From Verrucomicrobiota bacterium (GTDB lineage: Bacteria; Verrucomicrobiota; Verrucomicrobiia; Verrucomicrobiales; Verrucomicrobiaceae), in contig VFKY01000034.1 of the NCBI GenBank assembly GCA_009885275.1, forward strand, positions 1-6,204: a DNA stretch of 6,204 nucleotides. Direction: 5' to 3'. Position 1 is the stretch's first letter, and each line of letters starts with the position of its first letter. Positions 1-6,081 of the stretch are shown here, piece after piece. The position numbers were made by a program, and so were the translations under genes. The notes below the pieces were generated by a model. It ran no database searches, was not told where the DNA came from, and saw only the letters and a list, made by a program, of their open reading frames with translations.

Positions 1-1368
1 CTGTATCCACGGAATGGCATCGCGAATGGCGAGCTGGCTGAATTCGTAAATGCCGAGCGAGGAGGCGGTGGAACTCAACTTCACCGCAAGCACTTCCGGC
101 TTGAGTCGTTTTCCGCCGCAAGCCTTGCAGGGCTGGCTGTTCATGAAACGGACCAGCTGGGCGCGATGCTTGTTGCTCTTCGATTCAGCGTGGAGTCGTT
201 CGACCTGAGCCAGCAATCCCTCAAACGGCTTGTCCTGGGTGCGCTTGCTGCTGGAGACCTTCAGTCCGGTCGGCACCAGTTCCTCACCGCTGCCATGAAA
301 AAGGGCATCACGGAAAGCTTGAGGCAAATCGCGAAAAGGCTTTTTGACATCGACCCTTTTGTGTTTTGCCAAAGCTTCGATCATGCTTTCCTGCATGGCA
401 CGTAGTCGCGGCTGCTTCGTCCACCAACTTTTGACGGCTCCATCGCGCAATGATTTATCCTCTTCAGGCACCAGCAAATGCGGATCAGCGGCCATCACGG
501 TTCCCATACCTTCGCAGGTGGAGCAGGCTCCGAGATGCGTGTTGAATGAAAAATGCTTGGGCGTGAAATCTTCCAGGATCAGTCCGGTGCGAGTATTCGT
601 GTAAGACGTGGTGAAGCTTTGTTCTTCGGTGCTCTCATTCACGGTGGTGAGAAAGCGCACTTCGCGGGGATTCCATTTCAGCGCGGTCTCCAGCGACTCC
701 ATCAAACGCTGCCTCATGCCTTCACGGATGATGAGACGATCCACTACCACCTCAATGGAGTGCGGTGTGGTGCGTGGCGTTTTGAGATGCTCATCGAGTT
801 CATGAATTTCGCCGTCAATGCGAACACGAACAAAGCCCTGTCGCTGGAGCTTTTCAAAAAGCCCCCGGAAATCGCCGCGTTCATGATCCACTACTGGGGC
901 CAGAAGTATGGTTCGCGTACTCTCGGGCAGCTTCATCATGATATCGGCGATTTGCGAAGAGCTTGTCTTTTCAAGAACCTCGCCCGAGGTGGGATCGTGG
1001 GGTTGACCTGCGGCGGCATAGAGCACGCGGAGGTAATCGTAGATTTCCGTGACCGTGGCGATCGTGGAACGCGGGTTGTGAGCCACCGTGCGTTGTTCGA
1101 TGGCGACTGCCGGGGAGAGGCCATCAATGAAATCCACGTCCGGCTTGTCCATTTGATCGAGGAACTGGCGAGCATAGGCCGAGAGGCTCTGGACATAGCG
1201 TCGCTGTCCCTCGGCATAGAGGGTATCAAAAGCGAGCGAGGATTTGCCGGAGCCGCTCACCCCTGTGAGTACGACCAGCTTCCCTCGGGGAATGTCCACA
1301 TCTACATTCTTCAGGTTGTGCTGGCGGGCGCCACGCACACGGATGAAAGCCGAAGGTTCAAGATTCAA
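1..1368 (-). CDS. uvrA: UvrA, excinuclease ABC subunit A (N-terminal 456 residues, partial)
   Basis: UvrA is the damage-sensing ATPase of nucleotide excision repair; as a dimer it scans DNA in the cytoplasm and loads UvrB. Seen here: an N-terminal block IRVRGARQHNLKNV, a Walker A loop GVSGSGKS at residues 36-43, then AFDTLYAEGQRRYVQSLSAY and SPAVAIEQ, all typical of the UvrA first ATPase half. The region at about 137-250 matches the UvrB-binding domain, so this resembles a repair UvrA rather than the UvrA2 type lacking it. CxxC pairs remain at 282/285 and 414/417, but the usual upstream CxxC partner of 282/285 is absent. The frame is open to the left edge; the signature motif and second ATPase half lie outside. 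The start is inferred: no ATG or GTG lies between the in-frame stop at 1417-1419 and the conserved block, and TTG at 1366-1368 gives MNLEPSAFIRVRGAR, which fits the family N-terminus. No Shine-Dalgarno is visible. It is divergent from the sigma gene. Confidence 0.96.
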   Translation of the reverse strand, partial: MNLEPSAFIRVRGARQHNLKNVDVDIPRGKLVVLTGVSGSGKSSLAFDTLYAEGQRRYVQSLSAYARQFLDQMDKPDVDFIDGLSPAVAIEQRTVAHNPRSTIATVTEIYDYLRVLYAAAGQPHDPTSGEVLEKTSSSQIADIMMKLPESTRTILLAPVVDHERGDFRGLFEKLQRQGFVRVRIDGEIHELDEHLKTPRTTPHSIEVVVDRLIIREGMRQRLMESLETALKWNPREVRFLTTVNESTEEQSFTTSYTNTRTGLILEDFTPKHFSFNTHLGACSTCEGMGTVMAADPHLLVPEEDKSLRDGAVKSWWTKQPRLRAMQESMIEALAKHKRVDVKKPFRDLPQAFRDALFHGSGEELVPTGLKVSSSKRTQDKPFEGLLAQVERLHAESKSNKHRAQLVRFMNSQPCKACGGKRLKPEVLAVKLSSTASSLGIYEFSQLAIRDAIPWIQ

Positions 1369-1427
1369 GGGAAGAAAAGGGATAAGGGATAAGGGGTAAG
1401 GGATAAGTGGGGAAGTTCAAGATTTAA
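1355..1427. repeat. Degenerate heptanucleotide repeat tract at the uvrA 5' end
   Basis: Four tandem 7-mers occupy 1379-1406: GGGATAA, GGGATAA, GGGGTAA, GGGATAA. They are flanked by two near-identical 14-mers, GGTTCAAGATTCAA at 1355-1368 and AGTTCAAGATTTAA at 1414-1427, which are themselves pairs of 7-mers ending in AA. The whole block reads as heptamer units with one 3-nt phase slip (AAA, 1376-1378). It resembles the short tandemly repeated heptanucleotides known from cyanobacterial genomes, but relatedness is not shown. It covers the proposed TTG start and first codons of uvrA and its upstream leader. Confidence 0.75.
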
Positions 1428-1444
1428 GGTTTTTTCAAAACCTT
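1426..1444. promoter_or_regulatory. Perfect 8-bp inverted repeat in the divergent spacer
   Basis: AAGGTTTT (1426-1433), a 3-nt centre TTC, and AAAACCTT (1437-1444) form a perfect palindrome. It sits between the heptamer tract and the sigma gene, where regulators of either divergent gene could bind. It could also form an RNA hairpin in a leader. It is not a LexA-type box (neither CTGT-N8-ACAG nor GAAC-N4-GTTC), so there is no direct support for SOS control. The structure is certain; the regulatory role is a guess. Confidence 0.4.
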
Positions 1445-1522
1445 CGGCGTTTACCGTTGTTTACACCGTTCATGTCCACGATTAGTCTGGTTTACTACCC
1501 TCAAGATAGATCCGTCAGGACC

Positions 1523-2149
1523 ATGTCAGACTGGACTCCGACCAACGACAATACAAATGTAACTGATCCATCTTGCGATGAGGACAGCGTGCGTCTCATG
1601 CTAAGGGTTAAGGAAGGGGACGTGAAGGCTTTTGAAAAACTGGTCGAGCTACATCAGCGTGCGGTAATCGGCACCGTTGCCCGGATGCTGAATAATGTGG
1701 ATGACGCCCATGATGTGGCTCAACAGGTTTTTGTGAGGGTTTGGCGTTCGGCGTCGCGATATGAACGGAGTGCAAAGTTTACCACGTGGCTTTTCACCAT
1801 CACGCGCAATCTTGTTTTCAACGAAATGCGGCGTCGTGGTCGCAAACGCGAAGTTTCCATTGAAGAACAGATGGAGGAGTATCATCATGAGATGTCCGCA
1901 CCTGATCGAAACAACCCAGACGTCGTGGTGGTGCAGGAAGAGTTGGAGTCTGCGATTGATCGCGCCATTCAATCGTTGCCGGAGAAACAAAGACTGGCCG
2001 TGTCTCTGAGGCGCTATGAAGACCTGCCTTACGAGGAAATTTGCGCGGTTCTCGGGATGTCGCTTTCAGCAGTGAAGAGTTTACTTTTTCGAGCACGCGC
2101 CGACTTGAAAGAAAAGCTCGCAGCGTATCTTGATCCTGAAGTTGATTGA
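1523..2149 (+). CDS. ECF-type RNA polymerase sigma factor (sigma-70 family)
   Basis: This is a group 4 (extracytoplasmic function) sigma factor of 208 residues that would direct RNA polymerase to a small set of promoters. Region 2 spans about residues 34-106, with AFEKLVELHQRAVIGTVARM, DDAHDVAQQVFVRVW and the region 2.3/2.4-like KFTTWLFTITRN followed by an Arg-rich stretch. A charged linker runs from about 107 to 139. Region 4 spans about 140-196, with SLPEKQRLAV and the helix-turn-helix YEEICAVLGMSLSAVKSLLFRARADLK. The protein ends directly after region 4, so it has no fused anti-sigma or C-terminal sensory domain. Starts at ATG 1472 and TTG 1457 are in frame; ATG 1523 is preferred because it gives the usual N-terminal length and has AGGA at 1517-1520, although that is close to the codon. 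No anti-sigma gene is adjacent: the next gene is convergent. The regulon cannot be read from the window. Confidence 0.93.
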   Translation: MSDWTPTNDNTNVTDPSCDEDSVRLMLRVKEGDVKAFEKLVELHQRAVIGTVARMLNNVDDAHDVAQQVFVRVWRSASRYERSAKFTTWLFTITRNLVFNEMRRRGRKREVSIEEQMEEYHHEMSAPDRNNPDVVVVQEELESAIDRAIQSLPEKQRLAVSLRRYEDLPYEEICAVLGMSLSAVKSLLFRARADLKEKLAAYLDPEVD

Positions 2150-2158
2150 AATATTTTG

Positions 2159-2219
2159 TAGGGCGGGCGCTCCGCCCGCCGTGTTCCATCTTTATGAGGC
2201 GAGCGTAGCGCCCGCCCTA
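2159..2219. repeat. REP/BIME-like pair of GC-rich hairpins between convergent genes
   Basis: The outer arms TAGGGCGGGCGCT (2159-2171) and AGCGCCCGCCCTA (2207-2219) are perfect inverted repeats of 13 bp. Each half can also fold alone. GGCGGGCG (2162-2169) pairs with CGCCCGCC (2173-2180) around a 3-nt loop; GGCGAGCG (2198-2205) pairs with CGCCCGCC (2209-2216) with one mismatch around a 3-nt loop. The layout is that of two head-to-head repetitive extragenic palindromes. It fills most of the spacer between the stop codons at 2149 and 2233, so it could act as a two-way transcription or mRNA-end barrier. Neither hairpin has a U-tract on its 3' side, so a classical rho-independent terminator is not supported. 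Confidence 0.8.
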
Positions 2220-2232
2220 TAAAGCACGCTCT

Positions 2233-3657
2233 CTACCACTTCATTCCAATTTTTTTAAACGCAGATTTAACCTCAGTCTCAAGTTGCTCTGGGGTTCGGC
2301 CATCGAGAAGGATAGCGAGTTTTTCAATGCCGAAATCTTTACCGCTCGTAGCACTAGGTTGCTCAGGGGCTTCTGGTGGAACGAGTCCGCTTGGGTAGGA
2401 AAAGCGATTGTCTTCAAGTTTTTTCACACCGGGTAGCTTTAGGAAATCTTCGAGTGCTTTGCGATAAACCAGCATCTTGGAGGTGAATTCATTTTGCTTG
2501 GTTTTCTCTGCGCCCATGGCATCGAGATACTTCATAAAGCGAGTGCCTTTGCCATCGCCATCGAGGTGACAGAAGTAATAGACCAATGCATAGGATTGAA
2601 AATAGAGTTGGCGCATAGAGCGTCCCTGTCCTGCAGTGTTTGAGGCAATCTGGTCCCACTCATCGCGAGGCATTTTCATGTGATCCATCAAAGGACGAAA
2701 CTCTGTCAGGGTCATATTTTCCTGCGACTCACGTTGTCTGATATAATCCTTCAAGCCCACTTCATGTTTTGCGGCTTGAAAGCGTCCGGCATTATAAGGA
2801 ATGGATTCCGTGTATTCCGCAGTGCCTTCGATGATCCACGTTGGCAACAGGTTTAAATAGTCATGCATGAGTTGATGCGTGATCTCATGGATAATGGTGT
2901 CGTTACGATAGCCGGCATCCATGAACCAGGTCTTGCCTCGCATGTCGAGCCCGAGACTTTGGAAAGGAATCCTAAAAATACGATCGCCCGAAAAATAAAC
3001 GCCACCGGAGTTTTCAGGGCCACCTTCCGCGAAATAACTCTTACGTGTTTCGTAGAACTTGGCCTGGTAGCGTCCGATACTAGCAGGGGGTTTGGGAGAT
3101 ATCCCCCAAGGCAAAGCTTCGACCAAGGCTCGTGTGGCTTCAAAGGTACGGGCAATTTCTTTCATGACACTGCCAGCGAGCTTGTCCTCTGCAATGAACT
3201 CGAAAGATTCGGAGCGATAGATACATTTTTTCTCAGTGGGATTTTCTTCGACAATAGAAATTTCAATGGATTTTGTGGGCACTTCCACTAGTTCGGGCCA
3301 GACGCGCTTTTCAATGGGAATGGTGCCGGTAGTGATGAGCGAGGCAATGGTGGGAGTGGGCGCATTGGGCGTTGCCGTGCTTTTTTTAATGAACTCCTGA
3401 TCCGCAGGGGAGAGTCGAGCGAGTGGAACTTTTACACTCTGACCGCTAGCCAACGTGAAAAGCACTTGATCGCCTTCGATGCCCATTACCTTTGCTTGCA
3501 TGGCTCGACCTTGAATATCGGTCCATGCTCGTAACTCGCTAGTAACGGCAGTTTGACCGAATGCCAGTGGCCCGCTTACGGTTAAAGCAATGCAGAGAAA
3601 TCTGATGAGGGTGAACGTGCGGCCTAAGAGTGAAATCATGCGAATGGGTTTTAACAT
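2233..3657 (-). CDS. Secreted SHD1-domain protein with HEXXH metallopeptidase-like domain
   Basis: This protein of 474 residues appears to be exported and peptidase-like. The start region (MLKPIRMISLLGRTFTLIRF..) has a basic n-region and a hydrophobic stretch ending near LAFGQ, a probable Sec signal peptide cut at about residue 34. Residues ~42-91 (RAWTDIQGRAMQAKVMGIEG..VPLARLSPADQEFIKK) match an SHD1 (SLA1 homology 1) domain, common in PVC secreted proteins. After a Pro/Thr-rich linker, the second half holds HEITH at 257-261 followed by WIIEGTAEY with E277 and E281; H257, H261 and a downstream Glu are the zinc-ligand pattern of gluzincin-type peptidases, with E258 as the catalytic base. The substrate is unknown, and the SHD1 part may bind a cell-wall or protein partner (inference). 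ATG 3639 is an equally possible start and gives a shorter signal peptide; ATG 3720 is unlikely because it abuts the upstream terminator. It is a single gene, convergent with the sigma factor. Confidence 0.85.
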   Translation of the reverse strand: MLKPIRMISLLGRTFTLIRFLCIALTVSGPLAFGQTAVTSELRAWTDIQGRAMQAKVMGIEGDQVLFTLASGQSVKVPLARLSPADQEFIKKSTATPNAPTPTIASLITTGTIPIEKRVWPELVEVPTKSIEISIVEENPTEKKCIYRSESFEFIAEDKLAGSVMKEIARTFEATRALVEALPWGISPKPPASIGRYQAKFYETRKSYFAEGGPENSGGVYFSGDRIFRIPFQSLGLDMRGKTWFMDAGYRNDTIIHEITHQLMHDYLNLLPTWIIEGTAEYTESIPYNAGRFQAAKHEVGLKDYIRQRESQENMTLTEFRPLMDHMKMPRDEWDQIASNTAGQGRSMRQLYFQSYALVYYFCHLDGDGKGTRFMKYLDAMGAEKTKQNEFTSKMLVYRKALEDFLKLPGVKKLEDNRFSYPSGLVPPEAPEQPSATSGKDFGIEKLAILLDGRTPEQLETEVKSAFKKIGMKW

Positions 3658-3720
3658 GAAATGATATAGGAAGTCAAACTTAGTGCATACCGAAGTCATT
3701 ATGAAAGTGATCTGTCCCAT

Positions 3721-3754
3721 AAAAAAACCGCCGCAGGTTTGCTGCGACGGTTTT
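3721..3754 (-). terminator. Rho-independent terminator after the lipoprotein gene
   Basis: Read on the minus strand, CCGTCGCAG (3750-3742), loop CAAAC, and CTGCGGCGG (3736-3728) form a 9-bp stem with one G-T wobble, followed by seven T residues (3727-3721). It starts 18 nt past the lipoprotein stop and ends one base before the earliest possible ATG (3720) of the next gene. It therefore ends the oxidoreductase-lipoprotein transcript and implies a separate promoter for the metallopeptidase gene. AAAA before the stem (TTTT on the plus strand, 3751-3754) may allow weak function in the other direction. Confidence 0.92.
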
Positions 3755-3772
3755 GGGGAGAAATACTAGTGC

Positions 3773-4510
3773 TTACTTTGAGGGGCTACCGTAAACAGCG
3801 ACTTCAATGTAATGGTTCATTTCATTGGCAGTGTTGCCATTGCTGTAAAGGCGGACATAGCGGCCTTTTGTACCCTTGGCTTCAATAAGGCGACCATGGT
3901 TGGTCTCAACGTAGGCTTTTTGCTCACCTTTGCCGAGTTTGGAGCTGTCATCATGGTCGTTGTTGTAGAGGGTGGTAACGCCAGTCTTGAAATCCTTGTC
4001 ATCACTGATCTGGATGTTGTTATCAAAGTAGATGGAAGTTTGCTTATGAAAATGCCAGAGCAAAATTTTCCAAATATCATGGGATGCTCCGAGATCGATC
4101 TGAACCCACTGATGTCCGGGGGCGAGTTCAACATAGCAACCATCAGCACCATCGGGGTCGCCGTCGGTGATAAGATCGAGTGTTCCGATAATTGGAAGCG
4201 GATCAGAACTGGTGACCGGTTTTCCTTTGGCGACGTTTTGTTCGGCACCCTTGGGAACTTTGAAGGTAAGTCGCGCTTTGACTGCTTCAGGATCAGGTTT
4301 TTCAAGATTAGGAATGTCACCGGTTGGCACTGGAGTGCCGATGAACATTGGCTTGGGATAAGTAGGGGTCACATCCACAAGGTCGCCTGCGGGCATTGCA
4401 GGGGCAGTATTACCTGCTTCAGGCGTTTTTTTGGCATCTCCACAAGAGGAGAGGGTGAGCGAGGTGGCGATAATGCTACCAAGGAGAATGAGGTTGGTCT
4501 TTAGTTTCAT
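3773..4510 (-). CDS. Lipoprotein with C-terminal F5/8 type C (discoidin-like) domain
   Basis: This 245-residue protein is predicted to be lipid-anchored and carbohydrate-binding. The N-terminus MKLKTNLILLGSIIATSLTL is a signal peptide, with lipobox LSSC and the acylated cysteine at residue 23. Residues 24-90 form a Pro-rich spacer. Residues ~91-242 fit an F5/8 type C or galactose-binding-like fold: opening QNVAKGKPVTSSD, then WVQIDLGASHDIWKILLWHFH, a long acidic loop region, and the closing GRYVRLYSNGN..NHYIEVAVYG. Such domains are beta-sandwiches that usually bind sugars; no catalytic module is present. The start at 4510 was chosen because it begins the signal peptide; upstream in-frame codons overlap the oxidoreductase gene and encode no signal. 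It lies 46 nt downstream of the oxidoreductase gene in the same direction and is followed by a strong terminator, so it is probably the last gene of that operon. The ligand is unknown. Confidence 0.88.
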   Translation of the reverse strand: MKLKTNLILLGSIIATSLTLSSCGDAKKTPEAGNTAPAMPAGDLVDVTPTYPKPMFIGTPVPTGDIPNLEKPDPEAVKARLTFKVPKGAEQNVAKGKPVTSSDPLPIIGTLDLITDGDPDGADGCYVELAPGHQWVQIDLGASHDIWKILLWHFHKQTSIYFDNNIQISDDKDFKTGVTTLYNNDHDDSSKLGKGEQKAYVETNHGRLIEAKGTKGRYVRLYSNGNTANEMNHYIEVAVYGSPSK

Positions 4511-4556
4511 GGGTATTTTAAAAAGGTAAATAGGGTAAGTTCTATTGATTGGAGGG

Positions 4557-6035
4557 TTAGACGGTAAAATCTTCGGGCGTGAAGATGATTTTGTTGCCAG
4601 ACTTGATGGATTCATACGCTTTAAGCACTGTGACACATGACTTGAATGCCGCCACCACGTTACAGGTGAGATGCTCGGGCTTTTTCATTTGCACGGCTTC
4701 TATGAAGTTTTGAACGTGCGGGGAATGTGGATACCGCTTGAGAGTGGCTCCGAGTTCCCATTGATCGAGAGCTTTACTCTCACGTACGTCGGCAAAGCTT
4801 ACCGCACCAAAGGATGGGGGCTTCGGTTTCTCCCATGAGCGATCACTTTCCCAGAACTTGTTCTTCACACTATCGAGGGCTTTGAGAATGACGGGATTTT
4901 CCCCACCGGCGTAGGCGCTCCAGTCTTGTCCGGGCTCTGCATAAACTTGGTTGTAGCTGTTGCTTTCGGAGATGATGGCAGAGCCATTCACGCCCATGTG
5001 CTTTTCATAGTAACCTTGAGAACCGGTGGTGGTAAGCACCTGATAGTATGCGCGCATGGTGCCTGTGGGCAGTTTGTATTCATACAAACACATGACGTTG
5101 TCTGGTAGTTCGAATTTGGCTTTGATTTTGCCATCGCTATCGGCCGTGCCATCGTAGTAGTCGACACCACCACTCGCGTAGAGCGAGACTGGAGTGGTTT
5201 CATACATCCAGTTGAACATGTCGATTTGGTGGGCACCAAGATCGGCAATGGGGCCTGCGCCGTATTTTGCAAAGAAGCGCCAGTTCAAAAATTCGTCCAT
5301 GTTGCCATAACCATACTTTTGAAGCATGGCGGTGGGAATCTCCTGACCCTTAGGGGCACCGAGTGGTTGACTTGCAGAGACCCCACGATTCCACTGACCG
5401 TAGCAGTGAGTTACTCGGCCAAGCATTGAGCCCTTTTTAATAACGTTGTCCCGAAGATTTATATAACGGGGATTGCTGTGGCGCTGATGTCCGATCTGGA
5501 AGATGCCGGCGTTATCTCTGCCGGCTTTCACCATGTCGCGAGCACCATCAATGGTGTTGGACATCATTTTTTCGCAATAGACTGATTTGCCTTTTTCCAG
5601 AGCCATTCTTGAAAACGGCGCGTGAAGGAAGTCCGGAGTGGCAATGAAGACGGCCTCAAGGTCCTTCTCTTTGTCGAGCATCTCTTCAATCGTCTCATAC
5701 TCGTTCACTTTTCCATCGACCTGCTCTTTATTTTGCAGGGGAAGCTTACGCGCGATAGGACTGCGTTTGTAGGGCCAGATGTCGCAAACAGCGATCCATT
5801 GGATCCCTGGAACATCTTTGGAAGCAGCGAGCAGACGCTCACCCTGCGAACCGCAGCCGACGAGAGCACATTTGATCGTTCGGTTGGCGCTTGTACCTTG
5901 GGCAATAGCACTCTTGCTTGTACCTAGAAGCAGACCGCCACCGGCGACGGCACTTGTGCGAAGGAATCCACGTCGATCCATGAAGCGTGTCAGGGACGAT
6001 GGCATGGGCTGGTTGTTTTTTGGAGAGTTATTCAT
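4557..6035 (-). CDS. Tat-exported Gfo/Idh/MocA family oxidoreductase
   Basis: This 492-residue NAD(P)-dependent dehydrogenase is of the type that acts on sugars, inositols or glycosides. The N-terminus carries a twin-arginine signal DRRGFLRT (Arg 21 and 22), a hydrophobic segment AVAGGGLLLG and a likely cut after SAIA (residue 45), so the folded, cofactor-loaded enzyme would go to the periplasm. The Rossmann part shows VGCGSQG (G60, G62, G65), Asp85 ending strand 2 (AVCD), ATPDFLHAP at ~132-140 and CEKMMSN at ~154-160. Lys156 sits where the catalytic Lys of the EKP motif lies; Met replaces the usual Pro. GAHQIDMFNW gives His269 and Asp272, the conserved substrate-side pair. The C-terminal domain extends from ~175 to the end with no truncation. 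ATG 6035 is used; ATG 6005 is possible and keeps the Tat motif. Neither has a visible Shine-Dalgarno. The exact substrate cannot be read from sequence. The paired lipoprotein supports a role in extracytoplasmic carbohydrate use. Confidence 0.94.
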   Translation of the reverse strand: MNNSPKNNQPMPSSLTRFMDRRGFLRTSAVAGGGLLLGTSKSAIAQGTSANRTIKCALVGCGSQGERLLAASKDVPGIQWIAVCDIWPYKRSPIARKLPLQNKEQVDGKVNEYETIEEMLDKEKDLEAVFIATPDFLHAPFSRMALEKGKSVYCEKMMSNTIDGARDMVKAGRDNAGIFQIGHQRHSNPRYINLRDNVIKKGSMLGRVTHCYGQWNRGVSASQPLGAPKGQEIPTAMLQKYGYGNMDEFLNWRFFAKYGAGPIADLGAHQIDMFNWMYETTPVSLYASGGVDYYDGTADSDGKIKAKFELPDNVMCLYEYKLPTGTMRAYYQVLTTTGSQGYYEKHMGVNGSAIISESNSYNQVYAEPGQDWSAYAGGENPVILKALDSVKNKFWESDRSWEKPKPPSFGAVSFADVRESKALDQWELGATLKRYPHSPHVQNFIEAVQMKKPEHLTCNVVAAFKSCVTVLKAYESIKSGNKIIFTPEDFTV

Positions 6036-6081
6036 GCGTTCAGACAGGCAATAGTTACGAATCCGCGAACTGGTGAACTAT

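Noticed and set aside
553..1392. A long plus-strand open frame (279 codons) across the uvrA region
   Set aside because: The minus strand encodes an unmistakable UvrA with Walker A and family blocks throughout; the plus frame has no recognisable domain and is its shadow.
1379..1406. CRISPR-like array
   Set aside because: The units are 7 bp and directly tandem without spacers, so this is a simple short tandem repeat.
1457..1522. Longer N-terminus for the sigma factor from TTG 1457 or ATG 1472
   Set aside because: The extra residues match nothing in ECF sigma factors, and ATG 1523 gives the usual distance to region 2. ATG 1472 cannot be fully excluded.
1369..1522. LexA/SOS box upstream of uvrA
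   Set aside because: I looked for CTGT-N8-ACAG and GAAC-N4-GTTC type boxes in the spacer and saw none. A lineage-specific LexA motif cannot be ruled out.
3658..3720. Longer N-terminus for the metallopeptidase gene starting at ATG 3720
   Set aside because: That ATG directly abuts the T-tract of the terminator at 3721-3754, leaving no room for a promoter, and it would bury the signal peptide behind 21 extra residues.
3812..4504. A 230-codon plus-strand frame opposite the lipoprotein gene
   Set aside because: The minus-strand product has a signal peptide, lipobox and a complete discoidin-like domain. The plus product shows no domain and covers the same DNA.
4511..4636. Upstream in-frame extension of the lipoprotein gene into the oxidoreductase gene
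   Set aside because: It would place 42 polar residues before a clear lipoprotein signal peptide; ATG 4510 starts exactly at that signal.
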